Shown here: positions 25,950-37,299 of the stretch, one piece after another
Position numbering within the stretch: position 1 is the first letter of the stretch
How the letters are laid out: each line of letters starts with the position of its first letter
From: REEB95 sp963810055
GTDB taxonomy: Bacteria; Pseudomonadota; Alphaproteobacteria; ATCC43930; CGMCC-115725
Length of the DNA stretch: 64,000 nucleotides
Assembly: GCA_963810055.1 (NCBI GenBank)
Contig: CAWEME010000012.1
Coordinates: 372,001-436,000 of the forward strand
Direction of reading: 5' to 3'
Position numbers and translations under genes: made by a program
Notes under the pieces: generated by a model
What the model was told of the DNA's origin: nothing
The model's database searches: none
Seen by the model: the letters and a program-made list of their open reading frames with translations, nothing else

Positions 25950-28637
25950 ATGCCGCCCGCCCGCCCCGGCCAAGCCGTTTCGACGCAATCCGCCGCGCCC
26001 GCCGCGCCGCCCCTTGTGGCCGGGGCCGAGGCCTCGCCGATGATGGCGCAATATCTCGACTTGAAGCGCCAGCATGCCGATTGCCTGCTGTTCTACCGCA
26101 TGGGCGATTTCTACGAGCTGTTCTTCGAGGATGCGGCCAAGGCCGCGCGCGCGCTCGACATCGCGCTCACCAAGCGCGGCAAGCACGAGGGCGCGGACAT
26201 TCCCATGTGCGGGGTGCCGGTGCACGCGGCCGAGGCCTATCTCGCCAAGCTGATCCGCCAGGGCTTCCGCGTCGCGGTGTGCGAGCAGATGGAGGATCCG
26301 GCCGAGGCCCGCAAGCGCCCGGGCAAGCCGCCGGTCAAACGCGCGGTGGTGCGCATCGTCACCCCCGGCACCATCACCGAGGAGAACATCCTCGATGCGC
26401 GGCGCCACAATTACCTGGCCGCTTTGGCCGAGGCGGGAAGCGCGCTGGCGCTCGCCTGGCTCGACCTTTCGACCGGCGATTTCGGAACGCAGGAGGTGGC
26501 CAGCGCGAATCTCGGCGCGGCGCTCGCGCGCCTCGCGCCCGGCGAAATCCTGCTGCCCGAGCGGCTCCTGCAGAAACCCGAATTGTTCGAGCTCTTGAAC
26601 GACTGGAAATCCGCGCTCTCGCCCCTGCCCAATGCGCGCTTCGATTCCGAGAACGGCCGGAAGCGCCTCGAGACGGCCTTGGGGGTGAAGGCGCTCGACG
26701 CCTTCGGCGATTTCTCGCGATCCGAGATCGCGGCGGCGGGCTCGCTGTTGGATTACGTCGATTTGACCCAGCAGGGCAAGCTGCCGGCGTTGAACCCGCC
26801 GCGGCGCTTTTCGTCCGGCGCCTTCTTGGCGATCGATCCCGCCACCAGGCGCAACCTCGAACTGACCGAGACCCTGACGGGCGAGCGAACCGGCAGCCTC
26901 CTGGCCGCCATCGACCGCACCAAAACCGGCGCGGGCGCGCGGCTCTTGGCCGAACATCTCGCGGCGCCCCTGACCGATGCGCACGCGATAGCGGCGCGGC
27001 TCGACGCGGTCGGGTTCTTCGCCGAATCCGAGAGCCAACGCCAGGACAGCCGCGCCATCCTCGGGCGTTGTCCGGACATGGCGCGCGCCATGGCGCGCCT
27101 TTCCTTGGGCCGCGGCGGCCCACGCGACCTGGCCGCGTTGCGCGACGGCTTGGAGCAAAGCGCGGGCTTGCGCGCGGCGCTTGCCTCGGCCCGGCCTCCT
27201 GCCCTCGTCGCCCAAGCCCTCAAGGATCTGGGCGAGCATTCGGCTTTCGTCGACCTCTTGAATCGTGCGCTGGCGGCGGAGCTGCCGCTTTATGCCCGCG
27301 ACGGCGGCTTCGTCGCCGCGGGCTACGCGCCCGAACTCGACGAGCTGCGCCGTTTGCGCGACGAAGGCCGCCGCCTGGTGGCCGAACTCCAGGCGCGCTA
27401 CGCGGGCGAATCGGGCGTCGCTTCGCTCAAGATCCGGCACAACAACGTGCTGGGCTATCACATCGAGGTGTCGCCCAATCACGCGGGCAAGCTCGGGCCT
27501 TCCTTCATCCACCGCCAGACGCTGGCCTCCTCGGTGCGCTACACCACATCCGAATTGGGCGAGCTCGAAAGCCGCATCGCGTCCGCGGCCGACAAGGCGC
27601 TGGCGCTCGAACTCCGGCTGTTCGAGGATCTGGTGAACGAGGCGCGGGCCCGCGCGGAAATGATCCAGGCGGCGGCCTCGGCGCTGGCTTCGCTCGACGT
27701 CGCGGCGAGCCATGCCGAGCTGGCGGTGGAGCGGGATTACCGCCGGCCGCTGGTTGGAAACGACTTGGCGTTTTCGATCAAGGCCGGCCGCCATCCGGTG
27801 GTCGAATCGTTCTTGAAGCGCCAGGCCGCGCAGAGCTTCGTCGCCAATGATTGCGAGTTCAAGCCGGGCCAGAAACTGTGGCTGCTGACCGGCCCCAACA
27901 TGGCGGGCAAATCGACATTCCTGCGCCAGAACGCGCTCATTGCCGTGCTGGCGCAGATGGGCAGCTATGTCCCGGCGGAATCGGCCGTCATCGGCATCGT
28001 CGACCGGCTGTTCAGCCGCGTCGGCGCCGCCGACGATCTGGCGCGCGGCCGTTCAACATTTATGGTCGAGATGGTCGAGACCGCTGCCATTCTCAACCAG
28101 GCCACCGAACGCTCGCTGGTCATACTCGACGAGATCGGCCGCGGCACCTCGACCTTCGACGGGCTTTCGATCGCCTGGGCGGCGCTCGAACATCTGCACG
28201 GGGTCAATCGCTGCCGCTGCCTCTTCGCCACCCATTACCATGAGCTGACGGCGCTTCACGGCAAGCTCGAGGACCTGTCCTGCTGGACCATGCGCGTCAA
28301 GGAATGGCAGGGCGACGTGGTTTTCCTGCACGAGGTGGCGCAGGGATCCGCCGACCGTTCCTACGGCATCCATGTGGCGAAGCTCGCAGGATTGCCGCAA
28401 GCCGTGATCGCGCGCGCCGAGCAGGTGCTGGCGACATTGGAGAAGGGCGAGCAGCGCGGGCAATTGACCAAGCTCGCCGAGGATTTGCCGCTCTTCACCT
28501 CGAACCCGCCGCCGCGCGCGCCTTCGCCTTCGGAGCTGGAGAAGCTCCTGGCCGGGTTGCGTCCGGACGAGCTTTCGCCCAAGGAAGCGCTCGAATTCCT
28601 CTATCGGATCAAGAGCTTGGCCGAGAAGCGCGGCTGA
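25950..28637 (+). CDS. mutS: DNA mismatch repair protein MutS
   Basis: An 895-residue ATPase that recognises mismatches. The mismatch-reading Phe-X-Glu is in RMGDFYELFFEDA near residue 55. The clamp and lever regions follow, then Walker A GPNMAGKST near 648 and DEIGRGTSTFDG (Walker B and ABC signature) near 728. The C-terminal dimerisation tail is present. An in-frame start 75 bases earlier (25875) exists, but the extra residues are not conserved in type. Followed by glnD after 44 bases, a common alphaproteobacterial arrangement. Confidence 0.96.
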   Translation: MPPARPGQAVSTQSAAPAAPPLVAGAEASPMMAQYLDLKRQHADCLLFYRMGDFYELFFEDAAKAARALDIALTKRGKHEGADIPMCGVPVHAAEAYLAKLIRQGFRVAVCEQMEDPAEARKRPGKPPVKRAVVRIVTPGTITEENILDARRHNYLAALAEAGSALALAWLDLSTGDFGTQEVASANLGAALARLAPGEILLPERLLQKPELFELLNDWKSALSPLPNARFDSENGRKRLETALGVKALDAFGDFSRSEIAAAGSLLDYVDLTQQGKLPALNPPRRFSSGAFLAIDPATRRNLELTETLTGERTGSLLAAIDRTKTGAGARLLAEHLAAPLTDAHAIAARLDAVGFFAESESQRQDSRAILGRCPDMARAMARLSLGRGGPRDLAALRDGLEQSAGLRAALASARPPALVAQALKDLGEHSAFVDLLNRALAAELPLYARDGGFVAAGYAPELDELRRLRDEGRRLVAELQARYAGESGVASLKIRHNNVLGYHIEVSPNHAGKLGPSFIHRQTLASSVRYTTSELGELESRIASAADKALALELRLFEDLVNEARARAEMIQAAASALASLDVAASHAELAVERDYRRPLVGNDLAFSIKAGRHPVVESFLKRQAAQSFVANDCEFKPGQKLWLLTGPNMAGKSTFLRQNALIAVLAQMGSYVPAESAVIGIVDRLFSRVGAADDLARGRSTFMVEMVETAAILNQATERSLVILDEIGRGTSTFDGLSIAWAALEHLHGVNRCRCLFATHYHELTALHGKLEDLSCWTMRVKEWQGDVVFLHEVAQGSADRSYGIHVAKLAGLPQAVIARAEQVLATLEKGEQRGQLTKLAEDLPLFTSNPPPRAPSPSELEKLLAGLRPDELSPKEALEFLYRIKSLAEKRG

Positions 28638-28681
28638 ACCGGCCAAGCGACAGCATGATCCCGCCGGTGTAAACTGACCCC

Positions 28682-31453
28682 ATGAGTTCCATCCCCCACC
28701 CGCGCGACATCGTCGACCGCCGTTCGCTTTCGGCGAAGCTCAACGCGCTGGCATCCGCTTCCGCGGGCCCGCCCGCGCGCAAGGATGTGAGCGCCCTGCT
28801 CAAAGAGGCGCTGACCTCCGGCCGGGCCGTGGTGAAAAAGCGTTTCGAGGACGGGGCCTCCGGCACCGAAACCGTGCACGCGTTGGCCTTCCTCATGGAT
28901 CAGATCATCCGCGCGCTTTACGACTTCACCCAGACCCGGATCTATCCGGCGCCCAATCCCACCGCGGGCGAGCAGATGGCGCTGATCGCCGTCGGCGGTT
29001 ACGGCCGGGGGGAACTCGCCCCTTATTCCGACATCGATCTCCTCTTCCTGCTGCCCTACAAGGCGACGCCGCATATCGAGCAGGTGGTGGAATACATGCT
29101 CTACGCGCTGTGGGATCTGGGCCTCAAGGTGGGGCAGGCGACGCGCTCGATCGACGAGTGCATCGCCGCCGCCAAGGCCGATCTCTCCACCCGCACCGCC
29201 ATCCTCGAGGCGCGCTACATCTGGGGCGAACAAAAACTCTACGACGATCTCAAGAAGGCGTTCGAGGCCAAGATCGCCAAGGGCTCGGCATCCGAATTCG
29301 TCCGGGACAAACTCGCCGAGCGCAACGAGCGCCATCTCAAGCTCGGCGATTCGCGCTATCTGGTCGAGCCCAACGTCAAGGAAGGCAAGGGAGCCTTGCG
29401 CGATCTCCACACCCTGTTCTGGATCGCCAAATACATCTACCGCGTCGACGACGTCGCGGCCTTGGTCGCCCTCAAGGTGCTGTCGGCCAAGGAGGCGCAA
29501 CGCTTCGCGCGCGCGCAGGATTTCCTCTGGACGGTGCGCTGTCATTTGCATTTCCTCTCGGGCCGGGCCGAGGACCGCCTGACCTTCGAATTCCAGGCCG
29601 AAATCGCGCGGCGCATGGGCTACACCGACCATGCCGGGACGCGCGGCGTCGAACGCTTCATGAAACACTATTTCCTCATCGCCAAGGACGTGGGCGATCT
29701 GACGCGCATCTTCTGCGCGCTTCTGGAATCCGAGCAGACCAAGGAGCCGCTGCTCACCTGGCGGCGCTGGCGCGCGCGCGAGAAGAAGCTCGACGGTTTC
29801 AAGGTTTCTTCCGGCCGCCTCGACGTCGACAAGGACGGCACCTTCCGCGACGATCCGGTCAATCTCATCAGAATGTTCCATCTGGCCGAGGAGCACGGGC
29901 TCGACATCCATCCCCATGCGCTGCGCGTCATCACGCAATCCTTGAAACTGATCGACAACGATCTGCGTGCGAATCCCGAGGCCAACCGCCTGTTCATGGA
30001 GATTCTGACCTCGCGCAAGGATCCCGAGGTGGCGCTCCGCCGCATGAACGAGGCCGGCGTGTTCGGCCGCTTCGTGCCCGATTTCGGCCGCGTCGTGGCG
30101 CAGATGCAATTCGACATGTATCACATCTACACCGTCGACGAGCACACGCTCTTCGCCATCGGCTTGCTCGCCAAGATCGAGAAGGGCGAATTCAAGGACG
30201 AGCTGCCGCTGGCGACATCGCTGGCGCCGACGATTTCCTCGCGCCGCGCCCTTTATCTCGCCGTGCTGCTGCACGATATCGCCAAGGGCCGCGGCGGCGA
30301 CCATTCGATCCTGGGCGAGGAGATCGCGTGGAAGCTCGGTCCCCGCCTGGGATTGACAGCGGAAGAAACCGAAACCACCGCCTGGCTGGTGCGCTGGCAT
30401 TTGCTGATGAGCGCCACCGCCTTGAAGCGCGACATCGACGATCCGCAAACCATCCGGGACTTCGTCGAGCGCGTGCAATCGCCCGAACGCCTCAAGCTGC
30501 TGCTGGTGCTGACCGTGGTCGATATCCGCGCCGTCGGCCCCAAGGTGTGGAACAACTGGAAAGCGACGCTGTTGCGCGAGCTTTATCACCGCGCCTTCGA
30601 CGTGATGGCGGGCGGACTGGTCGAGGAGGGACAGATGCAGCGCGTCTCCCTGGCCCAGGAAGCGGTGGTGAAGCTCCTGCCCGATTTCTCGCGCGAGGAG
30701 ATCGAATCCTTCATCGCCAAGGGCTACCCGTTTTACTGGCTGTCCTTCGACCCGGAAACCCAGGCGCGCCACGCGCGCCTCATCCGCGAAGCCGAGCGTT
30801 CAAGCCGGCCGCTGACGCTCGAGACCCGCGTCGATCCCGGGCGGTCCGTCACCGAGATCACGCTCTATACCGCCGATCACGCCGGATTGTTCTCGCGCAT
30901 CGCCGGCGCCTTGGCGCTGGCCGGCGCCAACATCGTCGACGCCAAGATTCTCACCATGCAGAACGGCATGGCGCTCGACACCTTCTGGGTCCAGGACCAG
31001 GCGGGCGGCGCCTTCGACCGGCCCGCGAAGCTGGCGAGGCTCGCAACCCTGTTCGAGGACGTGCTGGCGGGCCGCATCCAGCCGCATGTCGAGCTCTCGA
31101 AGCCGCAGGCGATTCCGGTGCGCACCCGCACCATCGCCGTGCCGCCGCGCGTCATCATCGACAACAATGCCAGCCTCACCCACACCGTGATCGAGGTCAA
31201 CGGCCCCGACCGGCCGGGCTTGCTGTTCGAGGTGACGCGCGCGCTGACCGCGCTCAATCTGCAGATCTCGAGCGCCAAGATTTCCACCTACGGCGAGAAG
31301 GTGGTCGACGTCTTCTATGTGAAGGACCTGTTCGGCCACAAGATCGAACAGCAGGCCCGGCTCAAGGACATCCGCACCCGGCTGACCGCGGCGCTCCAAT
31401 CCAACGCCAAGGACGCCGGCAAGCGCGCGCGCAAGACCGTGGCGGCGGAGTAG
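28682..31453 (+). CDS. glnD: PII uridylyltransferase / uridylyl-removing enzyme GlnD
   Basis: A 923-residue nitrogen sensor that adds UMP to PII proteins when glutamine is low and removes it when glutamine is high. The order is: nucleotidyltransferase domain (GGYGRGELAPYSDIDLLFL near 106-124), an HD domain (AVLLHDIAKG near 530, uridylyl-removing site), and two C-terminal ACT domains (about 715-790 and 830-900) that bind glutamine. Full family length. Its targets (GlnB/GlnK) are not in this window, but the two Amt proteins it ultimately controls are. It meets the MFS gene tail to tail, 4 bases apart. Confidence 0.96.
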   Translation: MSSIPHPRDIVDRRSLSAKLNALASASAGPPARKDVSALLKEALTSGRAVVKKRFEDGASGTETVHALAFLMDQIIRALYDFTQTRIYPAPNPTAGEQMALIAVGGYGRGELAPYSDIDLLFLLPYKATPHIEQVVEYMLYALWDLGLKVGQATRSIDECIAAAKADLSTRTAILEARYIWGEQKLYDDLKKAFEAKIAKGSASEFVRDKLAERNERHLKLGDSRYLVEPNVKEGKGALRDLHTLFWIAKYIYRVDDVAALVALKVLSAKEAQRFARAQDFLWTVRCHLHFLSGRAEDRLTFEFQAEIARRMGYTDHAGTRGVERFMKHYFLIAKDVGDLTRIFCALLESEQTKEPLLTWRRWRAREKKLDGFKVSSGRLDVDKDGTFRDDPVNLIRMFHLAEEHGLDIHPHALRVITQSLKLIDNDLRANPEANRLFMEILTSRKDPEVALRRMNEAGVFGRFVPDFGRVVAQMQFDMYHIYTVDEHTLFAIGLLAKIEKGEFKDELPLATSLAPTISSRRALYLAVLLHDIAKGRGGDHSILGEEIAWKLGPRLGLTAEETETTAWLVRWHLLMSATALKRDIDDPQTIRDFVERVQSPERLKLLLVLTVVDIRAVGPKVWNNWKATLLRELYHRAFDVMAGGLVEEGQMQRVSLAQEAVVKLLPDFSREEIESFIAKGYPFYWLSFDPETQARHARLIREAERSSRPLTLETRVDPGRSVTEITLYTADHAGLFSRIAGALALAGANIVDAKILTMQNGMALDTFWVQDQAGGAFDRPAKLARLATLFEDVLAGRIQPHVELSKPQAIPVRTRTIAVPPRVIIDNNASLTHTVIEVNGPDRPGLLFEVTRALTALNLQISSAKISTYGEKVVDVFYVKDLFGHKIEQQARLKDIRTRLTAALQSNAKDAGKRARKTVAAE

Positions 31454-31457
31454 AAGT

Positions 31458-32654
31458 TCAGCCGAGCCGCCGCTTGAAGCCGATGGTCGGCGCAAATCCC
31501 ACGATGGCGAGCACCGCCAGCGCCGCCGGCAGGAACGCCATCGCCGGCTTGCCGGTCGCATCCCACAGAAGCCCGGCCAGGACCGGCGTCACCACCGCGG
31601 TCGAATAACTCACGGTGAAGATGCCGGCGGTGAACCGGGGCACGTCGGCGTGCGGCACCAGAACCGGCGGCAAGGCCAGCAGCAGGATCATCACCGCGGC
31701 GCAGGCGGCACCCGCCACCCCCGCCCACCACACCACCCACGCGCCCGGCATAAGCAGCATGCCGGCGACGCTCGCCGCCATCGTCAGCCCCAAGGCGATG
31801 TAGGAATAATGGTGGCGCACCAGTTTTCCCACGAGCGCCAGCATCAGGAACGAGGCCGGAAGCTGGCCGAAATTGAGCGCGGTCAGGGCATAGCCGATCC
31901 ATTGGCCTCTCCCCACCGCCTCGAGATAATCGGGCAGGAAGGTGTTGGTGGCGAAATAAAGCGTGTTGGTGCCGCCGAACATGATGGCGAGGCGCCAGAT
32001 CAGGCCGTCTTTCCAATCGGGCCACCAGCGCCGCGGCGGCGCGCCTTTGGGATGGGGAACGTGTTTGGGGCCGAACAGCGCCAGCGCCAGCGCCGTCGCC
32101 AGCACCGGCACCGACCAGAACGCCAGGCTCCAGCGCCAGCTGCCGGCGAAGAGCGGCAGCACCAAAGGCAGGGTGAAGGCCACCGGCAAAGTCTCGCCCA
32201 TCAACAGGCCGTTGGTATAGACCGCGGTGGCGAAGGGAATGCGGTGCGGCGCCCATTCGCGCACCAAGGGCGGCATCGTCGGCTGCATCACCGCGACGCC
32301 CGCGCCCATGGCGATGGTGGCGGCGTAAAGCGAGAGCGCGTCGCCGGCAAATCCCCGCGCGGCGCCGCCTGCGGCGGTGAGCAGCAGCCCGGCCATCAGC
32401 GCGCGCGCGGCGCCCAGCCGCGCGATCAGAAGCGAGCCCGGCACCGCCGCCGCGGCGAACAGCAGCGGCGGCAGGCTGCCGAGCAGCGCCACGCCGGTCT
32501 CGCTCAGACGCAGATCGTGGTGGATCAGCGGGATCACCGGCGGCACCGCCAGCACGGTCAGGCGCAAGCCGTTGCCCGCGAGCCAGAGGAGCGCGAGCGG
32601 GATCAGCAGCGGTTTCAACGAGTCCCGGGACAAGGCGCGGCATCCCTTCGCCAA
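31458..32654 (-). CDS. MFS transporter, CynX/NimT type
   Basis: A 398-residue transporter with about 12 membrane helices. Typical features of the CynX/NimT subfamily are the opening hydrophobic block LLWLAGNGLRLTVLAVPPV, the loop IHHDLRLSETGVALLGSLP, and FGGTNTLYFATNTFLPDYL. Substrate cannot be told; relatives are tied to cyanate or nitroimidazole but most are uncharacterised. The frame opens with TTG 32654 (MAKGCR); no better ATG exists. Downstream of dnaJ on the same strand but separated from it by a terminator. Confidence 0.82.
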   Translation of the reverse strand: MAKGCRALSRDSLKPLLIPLALLWLAGNGLRLTVLAVPPVIPLIHHDLRLSETGVALLGSLPPLLFAAAAVPGSLLIARLGAARALMAGLLLTAAGGAARGFAGDALSLYAATIAMGAGVAVMQPTMPPLVREWAPHRIPFATAVYTNGLLMGETLPVAFTLPLVLPLFAGSWRWSLAFWSVPVLATALALALFGPKHVPHPKGAPPRRWWPDWKDGLIWRLAIMFGGTNTLYFATNTFLPDYLEAVGRGQWIGYALTALNFGQLPASFLMLALVGKLVRHHYSYIALGLTMAASVAGMLLMPGAWVVWWAGVAGAACAAVMILLLALPPVLVPHADVPRFTAGIFTVSYSTAVVTPVLAGLLWDATGKPAMAFLPAALAVLAIVGFAPTIGFKRRLG

Positions 32655-32656
32655 TG

Positions 32657-32678
32657 AAAAGGGCGGCTAAAGCCGCCC
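32657..32678 (-). terminator. terminator of dnaKJ
   Basis: On the minus strand a perfect stem (GGGCGGC with GCCGCCC) and a TTTA loop is followed directly by TTTTCATT. It lies 40 bases after the dnaJ stop and just before the MFS start codon. Confidence 0.75.
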
Positions 32679-32717
32679 GGACTGCGATGTTCTAACCGAT
32701 GACGGGCCTTGCGTCAC

Positions 32718-33857
32718 TCAATCCGTCAAATCCCCGAAGAACTCCTTCACCTTGGCGAAGAAGCCCGCGCTTTGCGGCTGGGTCTTGCGCGAATCGCCCG
32801 CCGCCTCGAATTCCTTCAACAGCTCCTGCTGGCGCTTCGACAAATTGACCGGAATCTCCACCGCGACCTCGACGAACATGTCGCCGCGGGAGCCGGAGCG
32901 CAGCACCGTCATGCCCTTGCCCTTGAGGCGCAGCTGGTGGCCCGATTGCGTGCCGGGGGGAATGGTGAGCCGGGTGCGGTTGCCGTCGATGGTCGGCACT
33001 TCGAGCGATCCGCCCAACGCCGCCACCGGAAGCGCGACCGGCACGCGCAAATGGATGTTCGCGCCCTCGCGCTGGAACAAACGATGCGGCTTCACCCGGA
33101 GAAAGATGTAGAGATCGCCCGCGCCGCCGCCGCGCATTCCCGCTTCGCCTTCGCCCGCGAGCCGGATGCGCGTGCCGTCCTCGACCCCGGCCGGGATCGA
33201 AACCGACAGCGTCTTCTCCTTCTGGACGCGGCCCTGGCCGCCGCAGGCGCGGCAGGGATTTTCGATCACGCGGCCGGCGCCGTGACAGGCGGGGCAGGTG
33301 CGTTCGAGCGTGAAGAAGCCCTGTTGCGCCCGCACCCTGCCGCTGCCGTGGCAGGTCGGGCAATTGATCGGGCGCGAGCCCGCCTCGGCGCCGCTGCCCT
33401 TGCAGGTTTCGCAAGCGGCGAGGGTCGAGACGCGCACCTGGGTCTGCTTGCCCGAAAAGGCCTCTTCCAGGCCGATCTCGAGGTTGTAGCGCAGATCGTT
33501 GCCGCGCAGATTGGCGCCCTGGCCGCCTTGGCGCCGTCCGCCCATGAAATCGCCGAACATCTCCTCGAAGATGTCGGCGAAGCCGGCGCCGAAACCGGCA
33601 TCGCCCTGGCCGCCGCGCATGCCGCCGCCGCCCTCGAAGGCGGCGTGGCCGAAGCGGTCATAGGCCGCGCGCTTCTGCTCGTCCTTCAGGACGTCATAGG
33701 CTTCGCTGACGTCCTTGAAGTGCTGCTCGGATTTCTTGTTGCCCGGATTGCGGTCCGGGTGATGCTGCATGGCGAGCTTGCGGTAGGCCTTCTTGAGTTC
33801 CTCGGCCGAGGCGCCGCGCGAAACCCCCAACAGCTCGTAATAATCCTGCTTGGCCAT
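32718..33857 (-). CDS. dnaJ: chaperone DnaJ
   Basis: A 379-residue class I Hsp40 that delivers substrates to DnaK and stimulates its ATPase. The J domain has the HPD motif (MQHHPDRNPG). A Gly/Phe-rich region follows (about 75-110), then four zinc repeats CxxCxGxG (CETCKGSG, CPTCHGSG, CPACHGAG, CRACGGQG) and the C-terminal substrate domain. Complete length. It follows dnaK with a 40-base gap, in the usual order. Confidence 0.97.
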   Translation of the reverse strand: MAKQDYYELLGVSRGASAEELKKAYRKLAMQHHPDRNPGNKKSEQHFKDVSEAYDVLKDEQKRAAYDRFGHAAFEGGGGMRGGQGDAGFGAGFADIFEEMFGDFMGGRRQGGQGANLRGNDLRYNLEIGLEEAFSGKQTQVRVSTLAACETCKGSGAEAGSRPINCPTCHGSGRVRAQQGFFTLERTCPACHGAGRVIENPCRACGGQGRVQKEKTLSVSIPAGVEDGTRIRLAGEGEAGMRGGGAGDLYIFLRVKPHRLFQREGANIHLRVPVALPVAALGGSLEVPTIDGNRTRLTIPPGTQSGHQLRLKGKGMTVLRSGSRGDMFVEVAVEIPVNLSKRQQELLKEFEAAGDSRKTQPQSAGFFAKVKEFFGDLTD

Positions 33858-33897
33858 CGCCTGCTACTGAATCCCCAATTTCGCCGCGGCGATGGAC

Positions 33898-35832
<1,935 letters not shown>

Positions 35833-35929
35833 ATCCCTTATCTCCTTGTGAGCGGAACCCCCGCGGCCCAAAACGGCGCCGCGCCGGCTCCCCATACGGT
35901 TCCCCATTACCCCCGGGAAACCAGGGGTT

Positions 35930-35958
35930 ATATATGGACGCCGCGCCCGGTGTGCAAG
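35930..35958 (-). promoter_or_regulatory. RpoH-type heat-shock promoter of dnaK
   Basis: On the minus strand a -35 element CTTGCA (35958-35953) and a -10 element CATATAT (35936-35930) are separated by exactly 16 bases. They match the alphaproteobacterial RpoH pattern (CTTGAC, CYTATNT) with two mismatches in the -35 and one in the -10. The hrcA promoter candidate has the same 16-base spacing. Confidence 0.65.
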
Positions 35959-35993
35959 ACTCGAAGCCGCCCAAAAACCGCCCTAAACTGGCC

Positions 35994-36029
35994 TAATCCC
36001 GGCTTGAGCCGCCATCGAGCCGGGGATTA
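35994..36029. repeat. inverted repeat between dnaK and the TPR gene
   Basis: Arms TAATCCCGGCT (35994-36004) and AGCCGGGGATTA (36018-36029) pair with one bulged G. It sits between the divergent dnaK promoter and the TPR-protein start. It could be an operator or a transcript hairpin. Confidence 0.4.
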
Positions 36030-36083
36030 GAGTGAATCTCCACCCCTATAGTGCAGCAGGTAGGGCAGCAGGAGGATTCGCGC

Positions 36084-36704
36084 ATGAAACGGACGGCGAT
36101 GGCGGCGGGTTTGGCCGCGGTTTTAATGGCGGCTTATGCCCCGGCCCATGCCCAATCCGCCCAGGACAGCGACATGTGCCACGGCCGCAACAACGCCTCC
36201 TTTGACCAGATCATCGCCGGCTGCACCGCCGTGATCCAACAGGGCCATCTCGCCGGCAAGGACCTGGCCAACGCCTATTTCAACCGCGGCCTCGCCCACA
36301 GCCTGAAACGCGAATACGACCCGGCGATCGCGGATCTGAGCCAGGTGGTGAAGCTTGAGCCCAAAGACGCCGAGGCCTTCGACGAACGCGGCGCCGACTA
36401 TTTCGGCAAGCAGGATTTCGACAAGGCGCTCGCCGATTTCAACCAGTCGATCAGCCTCGATCCCAAGAATTTCCGCGCCTATCAAAATCGCGGCGCGGTC
36501 TATAACGCCAAGAGCCAATGGACCCAGGCGCTGGCCGATTTCAACCAGGCCATCAGCCTCAACCCGCATATCGGCCAAGTTTATTACGACCGCGCGATAT
36601 CCGAGGACAAGCTCGGCCAGCACGATCAGGCCCAGGCCGATTACGACAAGGCGATCAAGTTCGATCCCAGCCTGAAAAACCCGCCGCCGCAAAAGCCGCA
36701 ATAG
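36084..36704 (+). CDS. periplasmic tetratricopeptide-repeat protein
   Basis: A 206-residue exported TPR protein. A signal peptide spans residues 1-24 (cleavage near AHA). About four TPR units follow, each with the repeated pattern ALADFNQ(A/S)ISL(D/N)P. TPR proteins act as interaction scaffolds; the partner is unknown. ATG 36084 is chosen because GGAGG lies 7 bases upstream. It is divergent from dnaK and convergent with grpE (12-base gap). Confidence 0.8.
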   Translation: MKRTAMAAGLAAVLMAAYAPAHAQSAQDSDMCHGRNNASFDQIIAGCTAVIQQGHLAGKDLANAYFNRGLAHSLKREYDPAIADLSQVVKLEPKDAEAFDERGADYFGKQDFDKALADFNQSISLDPKNFRAYQNRGAVYNAKSQWTQALADFNQAISLNPHIGQVYYDRAISEDKLGQHDQAQADYDKAIKFDPSLKNPPPQKPQ

Positions 36705-36716
36705 GCAGGCGCAGCC

Positions 36717-37277
36717 TTATTCCCGGTCGTTCGCCGGGGCGGGCGGCTTGGATACTCCGACCAGCGCCGGGCGCAGCAGCCGGTCGTGCATGACGTAACC
36801 CGGCTGCATGATCTGGGCGACGGTGCCGGGCGGGTAGTCGCCGGTCGCGACCTCGTACATCGCCTGGTGGAGATGGGGATCGAAGGGATCGCCCAAGGCG
36901 GGCTCGACGCGCTTGACGCCGTGGCGCTCGAAGATCGCCCACAACTCGCGCTCGGTCGCGGCCACGCCGTCGATCACGCCTTTGGCCGCCGGGTCGGCCG
37001 CGATCGCGGCCTCGCTCGCGATGGCGCGGCGCAGATTGTCGGCGACGCTCAGCAATTCCTTGGCCAAATTCGACGTGGCGAAGCGCAGCGATTCCTCGCG
37101 CTCGCGCACGAAACGCCGGCGCTGGTTCTCGCTTTCGGCCAAGGCGCGCAGCAGCTTGTCCCGGGCCTCGGCCAGTTGGGATTCGAGCTGCGCGATGCGT
37201 TCCTCGGGCGTCGGCTCGGGGGCCGCCTCCGGCGCGGGTTCCGCCGGCGCCGCCGGGTTTTCGGTTTCGTCGCTCAT
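36717..37277 (-). CDS. grpE: nucleotide exchange factor GrpE
   Basis: A 186-residue factor that releases ADP from DnaK. An acidic, Pro/Ala-rich N-terminus leads to a long dimer-forming coiled coil (about 25-90), then the compact beta domain with the family signature region (ALGDPFDPHLHQAMYEV through VMHDRLLRPALVGVS). Follows hrcA by 22 bases, the normal alphaproteobacterial pairing. Confidence 0.95.
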   Translation of the reverse strand: MSDETENPAAPAEPAPEAAPEPTPEERIAQLESQLAEARDKLLRALAESENQRRRFVREREESLRFATSNLAKELLSVADNLRRAIASEAAIAADPAAKGVIDGVAATERELWAIFERHGVKRVEPALGDPFDPHLHQAMYEVATGDYPPGTVAQIMQPGYVMHDRLLRPALVGVSKPPAPANDRE

Positions 37278-37299
37278 GGTTTCTTTTCTGTCTCTTGTT

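Noticed and set aside
28601..30772. A 723-codon minus-strand frame over glnD
   Set aside because: glnD has every expected domain on the plus strand; the antisense product has no recognisable feature.
35833..36083. CIRCE operator upstream of dnaK or hrcA
   Set aside because: No TTAGCACTC-N9-GAGTGCTAA or close variant occurs in either upstream region; the GAGTGAATCTCC near 36031 is not a match.
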